Source of the DNA: Mauremys mutica
Lineage: Eukaryota > Chordata > Testudines > Geoemydidae
Assembly (NCBI RefSeq): GCF_020497125.1
Contig: NC_059079.1
Location: forward strand, 15,953,553-16,017,552
Reading direction: 5' to 3'
DNA: 64,000 nt
Shown: in pieces, positions 13,081 through 23,790 of the stretch
Layout: each line of letters begins with the position of its first letter
How positions within the stretch are numbered: the first letter of the stretch is position 1
The notes under the pieces: generated by a model
Seen by the model: only the letters and a program-made list of their open reading frames with translations
Databases searched by the model: none
What the model was told of the DNA's origin: nothing
Made by a program: the position numbers and the translations under genes

Positions 13081-14990
13081 ATGCTTAAGAACACAAGAAT
13101 GGCTATACTGGGTCAGACCAAAGGTCGATCTAGCCCAGTATCCTGTCTTCTGACAATGGCAAATGCCAGGTGCTCCAAAGGGAATGAACAGAACAGGTAA
13201 TCATCAAGTGATCCATTCCCTGTCATCCATTCCCAGCTTCTGGGAAACAGAGGCTGGGGACACCATCCCTACCCATCCTGGCTAATAGCCATTGATTGAC
13301 TTATCCTCCATGAACTTATGTAGTTCTTTTTTGAACCCCCTTATAATCTTGGCCTTCACAACATCCTCTGGCAAGGAGTTCTACAGGTTGACTGTGTGTT
13401 GTGTGAAAAAATACTTTCTTTTATTTGTTTTAAACCTGCTGCCTATTAATTTCATTTGGTGACCCCTAGTTCTTGTGTTATGAGGAGTAAATAGCACTTC
13501 CTTATTTACTTTCTCCACACCAGTCATGATTTTATAGACCTCTCTCATGTCCCACCTAAGCCATCTCTTTTCCAAGCTCAAAACTCCCAGTCTTATTAAT
13601 CTCTCCTCATACAAAAGCGGTTCTATACCCCTAATAATTTCTGTTGCCCTTTTCTGAACCTTTTCCAGCTCCAATATATCTTTTGGAGATGGAGTGACCA
13701 CATCTGCACACAGTATTCAAGATGTGGGCATACCATGGATTTATATAGAGGCAATATGATATTTTCTGTTTCATATCTATTCCTTTCTTAATGATTCCCA
13801 ACATTCTGTTTGCTTTTTTGACAGCTTCTGCACATTGAGTGGATGTTTTCAGAGAACTATCCACAATAACTCCAAGATTGAGTGGCAACAGCTAATTTAG
13901 GCCCCATCATTTTATATGTATTGTTGGGATTATGTTTTCTAATGTGCATTACTTTGCTTTTATCCATATTGAATTTCATCTGCCATTTTGTTGGCCAGTC
14001 ACCCAGTTTTGTGAGATCCTTTTGTAGCTCTTCGCAGTCTGCCTGGGACTTAACTATCTTGAGTAGTTTTGTATCAGCTGCAGATTTTGCCACCTCACTG
14101 TTTTTCCAGATCATTTATGAATATGTTGAATAGGACTGGTCCGAGTACAGACCCCTGACTATTTACTTCTCTCCATTCTGAAAACTGACCATTTATTCCT
14201 ACCCTTTGTTTCCTATCTTTTAACCAGTTATCAATCCATGAGAGAACCTTCCCTCTTATCCCATGACCGCTTATTTTGTTTAAGAGCCTTTGGTGAGGGA
14301 CTTTGTCAAAGACTTTCGAAAATATAAGTACACTATATCCACTGGATCCCCCTTGTCCACATGGTTGTTGACCCCCTCAAAGAATTCTAGTAGATTGGTG
14401 AGGCATGATTTCCCTCTACAAAAGCCATGTTGACTCTTCCACAACAAATTATGTTCCTCTATGTGTTTGACAATTTTATTCTTTACTATAGTTTCAACCA
14501 GTTTGCCCGGAACTGAAGTCAGATTTACTGGCCTGTAATTGCTGGGATCACTTCTGGAACCCTTTTTAAAAAATGGCATCACATTAGCTATTCTCCAGTC
14601 ATTTGGTACAGAAGCTGATTTAAATGATAGGTTACAAACTGCAGTTAGTAGTTCTGCAATTTCACATTTGAGTTCATTCAGAACTCTTGGGTGAATGCCA
14701 TCTGGTTCTGGTGACTTATTATTGTTTAGTTTATCAATTTGTTCCAAAACCTCCTCTAATGACACCTCAGTCTGGGACAGTTCCTCAGATTTGTCACCTA
14801 AAAAGAATGGCTCGGGGAATTTCCCTCACATCCTCGTCAGTGAAGACTGATGCAAATAATTCATTTAGTTTCTCCGCAATGGCTTTATCGTCCTTGAGTG
14901 CTTCTTTAGCATCTCGATTGTCCAGTGGCCCCACTGGTTGTTTAGCTAATATTAGCTACATCCATTTGATGTAGCTATTATTAGCGGTCA
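13081..14990 (-). mobile_element. CR1 LINE, 5'-truncated, minus strand
   Basis: This is the 3' portion of a turtle-type CR1 retrotransposon in reverse orientation. On the + strand it starts with the hallmark CR1 3' end (complement of 'GACCCAGTATAGCC', about 13090-13125) and runs through the C-terminal ORF2 block into reverse transcriptase. The 5' end is lost at about 14990. No target duplication was found, as is usual for CR1. The reading frame is broken several times, so this is a dead copy. It differs moderately from the second copy at 30928, which suggests separate insertions. Confidence 0.95.
13381..14765 (-). pseudogene. CR1 ORF2 reverse transcriptase, decayed
   Basis: Four minus-strand frame pieces cover the protein in order: 14765-14280 (fingers/palm, with 'NNNKSPEPDGIHPRVL', 'NYRPVNLTSVPGKLVE' and 'SQHGFCRGKSCLTNLLEF'), 14114-13857 (end of palm, then 'LTKLGDWPTKWQMKFN'), 13888-13631 and 13701-13381 (C-terminal block with '[20 protein letters not shown]' and '[11 protein letters not shown]'). 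Both catalytic motifs are damaged. Motif A, normally LDFxKAFD, reads LYFRKSLT, so its Asp is Tyr. Motif C, normally FADD, reads SAAD. Frameshifts separate the pieces. No activity is expected. Confidence 0.93.
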
Positions 14991-15145
14991 AGGTAGTTTA
15001 GCTGTCAGAGCAAGGGAGTGAAAGTCGGGAGACTGATCACTAGATTTTTCTGTGTCTCTGCACCTCTGTGAAATGGGTTCAGTAATACCTTCCAACACAG
15101 TAATTGTGTTTTGAGATGCCACTGTAAATGTGTAAAGCAAGATTT
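14991..15145 (+). mobile_element. Possible degraded MIR-like SINE
   Basis: The order 'GTCAGAGCAAGGG', 'CTGTGTCTCTGCACCTCTG', 'TGAAATGGG' and 'TTTATTATTAG' resembles the core and tail of the tRNA-derived SINE at 28640, where the matching parts are GCCTCAG-type core, TAAAATGGGG and ATTATTATT. Divergence is high and the tRNA head is not clear. Confidence 0.35.
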
Positions 15146-17230
15146 ATTATTAGTAACAATAAGTTCCTAAAGGGGGATGAGGCAGAGCTGTCTCACAAAT
15201 CCATCATCATTACATACTTTAGTATATATTTTAACTTTTAACTTTTCAGCTTTTAACTTTTCAGCTTTTTAAGGAACTATTTTCTTAATACTAGCCCTAC
15301 ATTAGGCTATACTCCAGGGCCAGTACAACTTTAAGAGAGATCAGTGAACATTGAGTCATTTAACATTTTAATTGTCTGCCTTTACCAAATGCTGTTTGCT
15401 GTGATGACCTGTTTGTTTGGATTATATCTCTTTTTTGTATTAAAAAAAAAGAAAACAAAGGAAGTACAGTGCTATGCACAGAACAATTATTAAAAACAGT
15501 TGGGAAGAATATAAAAGGTACTGTGTGTGAGAAACAGGACAGCTGTGATGGTCTATTGGGAAAGTGTGTACAGATGGTGATAGGGAGGAGAATGACGACT
15601 ACATGGCTGATAAATGAAATACAAAAATCATTAAATTGGTGATCTTACTAAGCAGTGTATTTTTGGGTAGAGGTGGTTGGTGCATCATTAGCGCTCACTC
15701 TCTGCCTCCTATTTAGCCAGAAAGTGCAACTGTCTGTGCATATTTATAGTTCTGATTTTGATTACCATTAAAGACATTGCTTAATAAATTATATGTCATG
15801 GAATTATTAAAGAAGGTAATTAAGCACATGTTTTTTGCTATATTTCCAGTGGCATGCAATTGTCATAAAGACTTTGCAGTACTCCAAATGAAATTGGATC
15901 CGAGTTAGTCACGGTAACACGTCGAATTTCATGAAATCGAAAACAGATTTCTTTGTTTTGCAAGAAGTGAAAGCAACAGAGTAAACTGGATTCAGCTTGT
16001 GGGGTGTCATCATTTCAAAAAACTCCACTGAGACGGGCAAAACATTTGACATTTTACATTAATTTAAAAACACCTGATGATTCTGTACCTGGTGGTAAAT
16101 CCAGTCCGTGGCACCCAGCCTGAGGATCTAGGGAGATCCACAGGGCAGATATCCTACAGAGGTGTTCCATGGAGTCCTAACATGCCTCCTCTACAGATGG
16201 GGATGGAAGGACTGGAAAAGCCACACAGGGGCAGATCTTTTAGACTAATCTGCAAATATCCATATATGCAGTTCCGCAGGAAGCGTATGTGGGTCTCGGC
16301 TCTGCCACACCGGAAGTGCAGCTCCCTCCAAATCCAGCCTTTCCTTGCTTAGCAGAACATCACCAGGTGTGTTATCAGGGTCTTTCCCCACCAATGGCCA
16401 GTGGCGCTTAGGGCAGAATATGCCACAGTATCATAAAGTAGAGAAAACCGCCCAGGTTCTGAAAGCCTTGACTCAAGGATACTGCTGAATACGACCCTTA
16501 CCGTTTTTAACCTTAGGCAGGACGATGTTTTCCCGAGCATCTCATCTAGTTCCCAACTGACATCATCACAGCTTTTGTCCTTATCCAGTTCCCCTTGTTC
16601 ATCCATTACTTGGTGTTTCTGCTCACTGTTTCTAAATACCATCAAGAGATGAAAGCACTTGCCTTAATAATAAATAGGCTCCAGTAATACTGTGCTTTTC
16701 CACAAACAAACTTACTGTCCAGCTACCCTGTGAGCCTCAATGATGTCATTCTATTCCTCTTCTGTTTCCTCTCTCTTTGCTTGGGAGTGCGTTGCTTTAG
16801 AATACCCCCATCTCTGACTCCCTGCCTAGCACCTGGGAATTGATTGCTTGTGTTTTAAATTGGAATCCATCCTAAATTGTGCTGCTTGCCAGCAAGCCAG
16901 TTCAATATACTAATGCATCAGCTTTAGTGCTTTGACTTCCTGATCTCTGGTACTATGAGTTCAAGTCACAGATAGGGATTAAAAATGTGAGTTTGGAGCG
17001 AGATGCTGAATTTCAGTTATGTTGGCTCGAGTGTCCGATTCATTACTGATATAGATCCTAATTGCACCTCTGCAGGTAGGACAAATGAAGTATAAATGGT
17101 CCTGCAGCACTTACAGCCACGTTCAAAATGCAAACTTGACAGGCAGGATAAAGAGGAATTGTTTTAGAGTCACCTTAGGCTGCACATGACAATGGGACAG
17201 GGAACAAGTTAAAAATGCAAAATAGTTCTA
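15146..17230. other. Unique non-coding DNA
   Basis: No gene recognised. The segment 15770-16075 is repeat-free with several CpGs and is listed separately. The 16090-16350 stretch is GC-richer and contains the partial palindrome CTGCAAATATCCATATATGCAG; it may be an unclassified repeat. Open frames here carry no recognisable domain. Confidence 0.45.
15770..16075. promoter_or_regulatory. Possible conserved non-coding element
   Basis: A repeat-free block with TAATTAAGCAC, TTAATAAATTA and CATTAATTT homeodomain-like motifs plus unusual CpG-containing words (GTAACACGTCGAATTTC, GAAATCGAAAAC). CpG in AT-rich vertebrate DNA normally decays, so retained CpGs outside repeats hint at constraint. No alignment supports this yet. 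Confidence 0.25.
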
Positions 17231-17234
17231 GAAG

Positions 17235-17391
17235 CTGGGACTAGATGAGAGGGGATGGATCACTCAATAAATTGTCCAGTTCTGTTTCACTCCCTCTGAA
17301 GTAGCTGTCACTGGCTACTGTCGGCAGACAGGATACTGGGTTAAAAGGACCATTGGTCTGACCCAATATGGCCATTCTTCATGTTCTTATA
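17235..17391 (+). mobile_element. CR1 LINE 3' tail
   Basis: Contains the CR1 3'-terminal blocks in order: 'GAGAGGGGATGGATCACTCA', 'CTGTTTCACTCCCTCTGAAG', 'GGCAGACAGGATACTGGG', 'CATTGGTCTGACCCAATATG' and the terminal 'CATTCTTCATGTTCTTAT'. This is the same tail as at 32700-32870. Only the last ~155 bp is present, a typical 5'-truncated insertion. Confidence 0.9.
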
Positions 17392-17454
17392 CACAAAATG
17401 GGGACAGTTATGTATATCTAAAGTACTTGTATGGTCCTGGGCTACTACCTTAAC

Positions 17455-17462
17455 CACTGGAC
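17455..17462. repeat. Target-site duplication, left copy (CACTGGAC)
   Basis: Identical octamer to 17787-17794, directly flanking the hAT element. Eight bases is the diagnostic target duplication length of hAT transposons. Confidence 0.9.
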
Positions 17463-17786
17463 CAGGGATCGGCAATCTTTGGCATGCGGCCCGTCAGGGT
17501 AAGCATCCTGGTGGGCCGGGCTGATTTGTTTACCTGCCGTGTCTGCAGGTCCGGCCGATTGCAGCTCCCACTGGCTGCAGTTTGCCGCTCCAGGCCAATG
17601 GGGGTGGTGGGAAGCAGCGGCCAGCACATCCCTCGTCCCGCACCGCTTCCCACAGCCCCCATTGGCCTGGGACTCCAGTGGGAGCCACGATCGGCCAAAC
17701 CTGTGGACACAGCAGGTAAACAAACCAGCCCGGACTGCCAGGGTACTTACTCTGGTGGGCTGCATGCCAAAGGTTGCCGATCCCTG
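17463..17786. mobile_element. Non-autonomous hAT element with long inverted repeats, 324 bp
   Basis: The ends CAGGGATCGGCAATCTTTGG and CCAAAGGTTGCCGATCCCTG are inverted repeats, and the inverted symmetry continues through most of the element (for example TTGTTTACCTGC against GCAGGTAAACAAA, and CCAATGGGGG against CCCCCATTGG). No transposase is encoded. A perfect 8-bp duplication flanks it. It lies between two CR1 tails. Several overlapping open frames on both strands are a by-product of the GC-rich palindrome, not genes. Its core is related to those at 48651 and 60858. Confidence 0.95.
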
Positions 17787-17794
17787 CACTGGAC
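17787..17794. repeat. Target-site duplication, right copy (CACTGGAC)
   Basis: Exact repeat of 17455-17462 on the other side of the hAT element. Confidence 0.9.
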
Positions 17795-17795
17795 C

Positions 17796-17890
17796 ATCCT
17801 CTGCTTCCTCTGAAGCATCTGATACTGGCCACAGTCAGAGACGAGATGCTAGACTAGATGAACCATTTGTCTGATCCAGTCTGTCAATTC
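17796..17890 (+). mobile_element. Second CR1 LINE 3' tail
   Basis: Carries the CR1 end blocks 'TTCCTCTGAAGCATCTGATA', 'GAGACGAGATGCTAGACTAG' and 'CATTTGTCTGATCCAGTCTG'. It is more diverged than the tail at 17235, so it is probably an older insertion. The hAT element inserted next to it. Confidence 0.8.
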
Positions 17891-19794
17891 ATATGTCCTG
17901 ATAAAGAATTTAGGAGGGGCCCATGCATCTCATGGGAGTTTTCCATGTGGAAAGAATGCAAGATTGGGCCCTAAATATTTATATGATAATTTAAAAAAGG
18001 TATGTAGCCATTGAATAAGTCAACATTTTACTATGTGAAGAATTTTTCATTTATTTCATGTTTTACCAGCTGTTAACTTGCTATGTCTATTTATTTGGTG
18101 CCCAACCTGCTCCCACTGAAGTAAACAGCAGAACTTCAGTGAGAGAAGGACTGGGTTCTTTGTAAGTATGTAGCCTCTGGAAAAATCCCTGCTTCTGCTT
18201 ATTGAAAATATTTTTTTTAAATTTAGGCTTTCCCCTCTGAGGATCTGGGTTTAAATCCATCCCTTGAGTCTCATGGTGTTATCCTTGTCTCTAGTGGGGT
18301 CTACAGCACACAACCGTCACATGCACAGAGTGGTGTAATTTGGTACGATTGATTCAGCCTCTGCTGAAGAGGAGCAAAAGACGTAAAAAGTAGGGGTGCA
18401 TTGATAGAATTGGATGTTGAACTTAGCTCAGTTCCTGCGTGTGCCATGTTGGTTCTGATATTTCCGTTAGGCCTTCGTGTGTAAATATTTTCTTTCAGTC
18501 ATAGCCCTCTGATTGTAGTGAAACTGAGCCTTTCAAGGAGAGAGAACCCATCTGAACTCAAGGCCTTCTCCCCTGTAGACAACATATTTCAGTCTCTTTG
18601 GGTGAAATCCTGACTTCATTGAAGACAGTGACACCCCCCCCCCCCCGATGTAGCTTTAATTAATTTAATTTTTTCATTCAGAGGAATATAAAGGAAAAAA
18701 AATCCCCACTCCATTAGTTAGAGGTTGCCTCATGCCCTGAACCATGAAGATTAATACACCTTCTAAAACTCTTAGTTTATTGTTATTTTTGTAATTCTTA
18801 ACTATCCTGATATGGGATCACCATGGTTTCATAAAGAAATTGTGAAATCAGACTTGGTAAAGTTTTATCAAGTTCACAAAAAGATCCTTCTTGTGACCAA
18901 GCAAATTTCTCTCTGTATTTTCTTGGAATGTTAAAAGGGAGGAAAGGTTAGATAAGGGGAAAATATGTGGCAGCTTGATAAATTACCCTGGATTTCAGTG
19001 CAATAATTTTCCAGAAGTAAGATGTAATTGTTTTTTAAAAAAGACACAAAGTAATAAAAAAGGAACTATAAACAGTGTGTGTGTGAGAGAGATCATGTCG
19101 GCCAAGTCGTGCAAGTTTGTTCCAAATTTCAGTTGTTATAATTACAAAAAAGCACTTATTTTAGGAGCATGGTATTTTTTTTTAATGAGAAGAATTTGTG
19201 TCATTTTTTTTACAGATATCCCATAAATGTATTTTACCTCCCACAAAGAAAATAGCCAGTTTTATTTACAATTTATTATGTGCTAAAGGGGATTATTTGG
19301 GTACATATAAAATAATTTGGTTCATAGATGATTCATTCTTATATAAATGTTTTATTTTTTTATCAATCTTTGTTATTAATCAGCTTCCCTGTAGTATCAT
19401 TCCACTGAGTACAAAGTCCTAAAGTTCCAGTGACTAAAAGTTGCTTTGATTGGTACTAGAGAGAGAGAGTGGAGAGAGCTAGGTTTTCATTGATTATAGT
19501 TTTTTCTCGTTGTAGCAGTCAGCTTTTTATGCCTGGCCTTGAAAATGTCTTGGAACAAAAGAATCTGTCTCTCTGTCTCTCTTTTTTTTTATTAACTAGC
19601 CTTAGATCTGGATAAGGACACTTCACTAATCTCTCCATCACCAAATGTTTCCCTGTGAATATGAAGAGTTCCACATGTTAGCTGATCCTTATTCCCAAAT
19701 ATAAATCAAAGCTAAACACCTTGCAAGTCCGGATTAGATCACCCTGTATTATTTTTGTCTCTGATGTTCCCTCTCTCTCTCCTCTCCCATTGGT
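17891..19794. other. Non-coding DNA with simple repeats
   Basis: No gene recognised. Contains half of a MITE ending in a 13-base poly-C run (about 18598-18646), a short GT/GA tract near 19076-19094, and AT-rich DNA with long T runs at 19165-19215. Confidence 0.5.
18634..18646. repeat. Poly-C tract (13 bases)
   Basis: A homopolymer of C at the inner end of a MITE-like arm ('GGTGAAATCCTGACTTCATT'). Such runs are prone to slippage and to assembly error. Confidence 0.9.
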
Positions 19795-19795
19795 T

Positions 19796-20060
19796 TAAGG
19801 CCAGGTCTACACTATAAACTTACACCACTATAACTACGTCATTCAGAGGTGTGAAAAATCCACAGCCCTGAGCGATGCAGTTATACTGACCTAACCCCTG
19901 GTGTAGACAGCACTGGGTTGACGGGAGGGCGTCTCCCATTGACATAGCTACTGCCTCTCATGATGATGGATTAACTATGCTCTCCTGTCGGCATAGTAGT
20001 GTCTTCAGTGAAGTGCTACAGCTGTGCCGCTGCAGCATTTTAAGTGTAGACCTGCCCTAA
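19796..20060. mobile_element. Non-autonomous hAT-type element, about 265 bp
   Basis: The ends AAGGCCAGGTCTACACT and AGTGTAGACCTGCCCTAA are terminal inverted repeats. The interior has the family words 'TACACCACTATAACTACGTC', 'GATGCAGTTATACTGACCTA' and 'CCCCTGGTGTAGACAG'. I recognise it as a high-copy turtle/crocodile element. There is no coding capacity, and the flanking octamers no longer match. Confidence 0.88.
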
Positions 20061-20159
20061 GTTTGCTGTTGAGAAGGTTGGGTCACCCTCCACCTTTAAC
20101 ACAGAGCATACTACCTCAGTATTGCTCAAGTCTCCACTTACCCAAGTCTAAGCATTTGA

Positions 20160-20319
20160 GGCCTAATTCTGCTCTCAGTTACACTGGTGTAAATTCTGGA
20201 GGTCTGGATTTACCCCAGATTGAAATCATTGTGACTTGGAGCGGAACTGGGCTCCAAATACCTTGGGCTTGACTGATTTACTCTACCTGTGTCAGTGTAG
20301 CTGAGAGCAGAATTAGGCC
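20160..20319. mobile_element. Palindromic MITE, about 160 bp
   Basis: GGCCTAATTCTGCTCTCAGT on the left is the inverted copy of CTGAGAGCAGAATTAGGCC on the right. The symmetry extends inward (TTACACTGGTGTA region against CTGTGTCAGTGTAG). It has the structure of a small non-autonomous DNA element; superfamily is uncertain because no clear target duplication remains. An open frame crossing it is incidental. Confidence 0.85.
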
Positions 20320-21247
20320 CGCAGTGACCAATCTCATGTTTGGTGTGTAGTGTCGTGCTACTGTGGGTGATGAAGAATGTGAAGACAAAATATATTACAT
20401 GCCTACATAGTGCTGAGAGCTTGGAAAGAAAACATTAATTCTTATTGAAGCCGTGATTTGTATCTTTTGATTAGTTACTAATTTTATGTATAAGCAAAAT
20501 TCTGTAATGATTGTAATTGAGGTAAGAGTCAGGTTTCCTATTCTATCAGTATGATTTACAACTGCTGTTCCCAAACATAGTTTTTTTTCCCACAGAGAGC
20601 CTGATCCTGTGAGATACTGAGGTCCCTCATCTTCACTTCAGATTGCTAAATGGCTTACAGAATCGGTCCCTTAAAGTGCACAAGTTTCTGTCCCCTGTTC
20701 CATTCCCCCCAAATATTTTAAGGCTCAAGTAGAACAGTGCTACTTTTGTGAAGCAGACGGCAGGAAGGCAACTATTAAAAGTAGAAGGCTATTAAGCAGT
20801 CAGGTTTTTATTATGCTTTAGTGTTTTGTTTAAGTCTGTTCTTAATTGGTTGATTAATGTAAGCTAAGTCCTTTTCTCCCCCTCCATCTCTACAGATGGC
20901 AAATGGTAGGTCCCAACTGTCATTGTGCGTTAAAAAAGGTTATGGTTCAAAGTCAAAGATACAGAGATACCACAATAATCAATCATAGGAACTTCTCTCA
21001 CTGTGCCCGGCCAGGCAAAAGTTAGACCTAGTGGTAATATTCCCTCAAAATCTATTAGGAAGAATTTTTTGTTCTCTAAATTTTATTTTGGTGAGATTAT
21101 TTAGTTACCGAAAACTTCTTTTTGTCAGATTCACAACATTTAGATAAATAAAGGCAGAGCTGCATGCACAAAATTGTGCAACTTAATACTGCCATGGCTC
21201 ATTTTCTTGTTCTTAGTTCTCATCTTAAAGGTGTATTTAAATATATA

Positions 21248-21334
21248 GGCCCCAGTCTTGCAGTCTCTTTGTTTGCCAGGCTCCCATCAACTTCAGAGGG
21301 AGCCTTGCCCAGGCAACATTGGAAGGACTGGGCC
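21248..21334. mobile_element. Small MITE, about 87 bp
   Basis: GGCCCCAGTCTTGCA and GGAAGGACTGGGCC form imperfect terminal inverted repeats. The interior 'CTCCCATCAACTTCAGAGGG' matches the 'CCCATTGACTTCAGTGGG' palindromic core common to many such reptile elements. Confidence 0.6.
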
Positions 21335-22755
21335 TGTATAGTTAAAAAGAATTAGCACAGGAGAAATATGGCAGCCTGAGTGTAATGTATGTTTTAAAGA
21401 AATACTTCCAAAGAAATATCTTTTGTACCTTTTTAAATATATGAAGATGATTTATTAAGGCTAACTTCCTACTCAGGATGAAGTCTAGAATTATGCTTCT
21501 GGTATTGATCCATAAAGAGGATTTGCATTTTATTCATACTATAAAAGTGCTTTTAATGGTGACATCGTGGTAATTGAATCTATACTGTGTGTAACTACCA
21601 AAGTATCTTTTATATTATTTTATGTGGTGTAATACAATAACTAAATTTAAGTCTTGTGAAAGGGAATGGTAGTACTCTGTCCTTAAGTGTAACATATATA
21701 GCTTTTAATATTCTAACAGTGGAGTGGAGTTAAGGACATTCTTTATTTAAGGGGAAAAAAAGAGGAAAGATTTCATTACATTCAGCACAGTATGAGACTA
21801 AGTCAGAGTAGTTTTGCTAATTAAATTCAATTGCCATCCATTAGACCAATGGAATGAGATGAATCTACTATATAGCTGACACAGCACAGGTATGCAATTT
21901 GGCTAAATGGCCATTTTTAAACCTCAGCCTACATTTCTCGACTTGTTCATATTTTGAGAGTTAGAATTTCTGCACACACAAAAAGTTGAATAATAACTGA
22001 TGCCTACAGAAGGGTAAAGATATCAGTTTAAATAATCAGTCTCAGAGGAGTGAATGGTAGCAGTGACTCAGTTTGAAAGTGCTTACTATAGTAAGCTTAC
22101 AAGGTATAGAAACAGTAAGAGAGATACTGTACATGGAATTCTTTTCCATGTTCATTCATAGATACGTGTTTTATTTATCCCAATATCTAAATTGATCTAT
22201 AAAATTTCTTGAGCTGAATTAGTTCTGTTTTATTTAACAACTCAGTTATTATTATAGAATAAGACTGTATAGTTATGTGTGTTTTAAAAAGTATTTGAAA
22301 TTCACTTAGTAGGGTAAGTTTGTCTACATTTCAGCATAACTCACTATTTTAGGAGACTTTATATGTCAGCCTGAGAAGTTTCTTACCTCAGTGAAATGAC
22401 AAGAATACCACTCAAGTATTGGCTGAGACAAAATTTTGACAGCCAGCAAGCCTGTAATGCTGCTGAGTGCACAGATTTACACTTCCTGCCAAGATTAAAA
22501 TTGGCTAAAACCAAAAAGGATATTAGAGATTGTCACTTTAAGAAGAAATAACATGTTGGTGTATTGCCCTGGTTTCAGAAATGTGATGATCCTTTGAACC
22601 ATCTTACCCCCTGGAATCCTACAAGCTAATGTGTAGTAATCAATCTGATTGAGTTGTGAATGTTAGATATAATAACTTGGGAGAGTAAAAATAAATCAAC
22701 GAGTTAACCTACAAGAAACTTTTTATGTCGCTGTACTCTGAAGTCTGGGAGTGTA

Positions 22756-22844
22756 AAGCCCAAACCTGCAGTCTTTACCTTGACAACATTTCAGTGAAGT
22801 TGATGAGGCTTTTTTGCCTGAGTGAGGTTTGCAGGTTTTAGTCC
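22756..22844. mobile_element. Small MITE, about 89 bp
   Basis: AAGCCCAAACCTGCAG on the left pairs with TTTGCAGGTTTTAGTCC on the right. The interior has the 'TTTCAGTGAAGTTGATGAGG' core word of the same family. No target duplication could be read. Confidence 0.6.
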
Positions 22845-23694
22845 ATGGTAGGATTTTGATTTAGAATCCTGTTATATTTTCCTTCAAACTATTTTAAAAA
22901 TACAGTAAAACCTATGGGGGGGGGAAAAATAACCAAGTATGGTTGAAAAAGGCCTAGCAGAAAATTGTTGATTGAAGGTCCTCTTGCTGCATACTGTGTA
23001 TTCTTAGACTTTCCTTTTGGCATGACTGGTTATGCTTTTGATGATAAAGTTTTGGGCTCAGGAGCGTTTGCTCAGTAGAATCTAGACAAATAAATGTGAA
23101 AAAAGAGCTTTCAAAGATACAATTAAACTTCCTACTTTGTTATTTACAGTAACTACCCTTTTTTAACAGTGGTACAAGTTCAAATTAAGGTAGCAGTGTG
23201 AAGAGGGAAATGTGGGAACATTCATTTGTTGAAACTTTGCATTTCTTCAGCTTTATAGCCATCAGAAAGGAGATTGTTGTGCATTCTATTAAATACTGCC
23301 AGTATGATTAATTTAAAGGGTTACATTTTATTGAACCCTGGTGTAGATGTTCTTTGTCAACCCACATTCACTGCTAGTTAGAGTGTGTGTAGCATTTATC
23401 AAAACTTTCTGGAGCCCCTCTCACCTCATTAGCATCTGAATCTCTATTCAGCAGTTAATGTCCGTTACTGCTAGAGTGCTCAATTCTTGTTTTCAATAAG
23501 CCAGTTGTAAAATGTCAGACTGTCACTTACAATATAAAAAAGCAAAAATGATGGTATTTGTAAAAATGTTATCACCTCATAAAAACAAATTGTAAAGACA
23601 TGAAAGTGATCTTGGTATGCTTTGCTTTCAGAAGTGAGTTAGTACAGCTGCTTTAAATACCAGTTGTCTGGATTCCCACACTTTCCTACCAATG

Positions 23695-23790
23695 GCGAGG
23701 TTTACACAAGCATAATTTAAGTTACAATTACCCTAATTAACATCTCATTTGCATAAATTGTTGAAGTCAAAACAACAAAGAATTACTTAA
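23695..23790. promoter_or_regulatory. Possible enhancer-like element with octamer and SOX-like motifs
   Basis: A perfect POU octamer ATTTGCAT sits two bases from an ATTGTTG SOX-like site (CTCATTTGCATAAATTGTTG), with TAATTTAAG, CCTAATTAAC and ACAACAAAG nearby. The arrangement differs from the canonical OCT-SOX composite, where SOX lies directly next to the octamer. Motif evidence only. Confidence 0.25.

Noticed and set aside
13882..14133. Plus-strand open frame of 83 codons with hydrophobic stretches
   Set aside because: It is antisense to CR1 reverse transcriptase; the membrane-like composition is a by-product.
14687..14974. Plus-strand open frame of 95 codons
   Set aside because: Antisense shadow of the CR1 ORF2 region.
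17445..17874. Five overlapping open frames of 86-114 codons
   Set aside because: All fall in the hAT element at 17463-17786 and reflect its palindromic GC-rich sequence.
20881..20915. Pyrimidine tract and acceptor followed by a donor 10 bases later (possible microexon)
   Set aside because: A 10-base exon cannot be supported without transcript data, and the arrangement occurs by chance.
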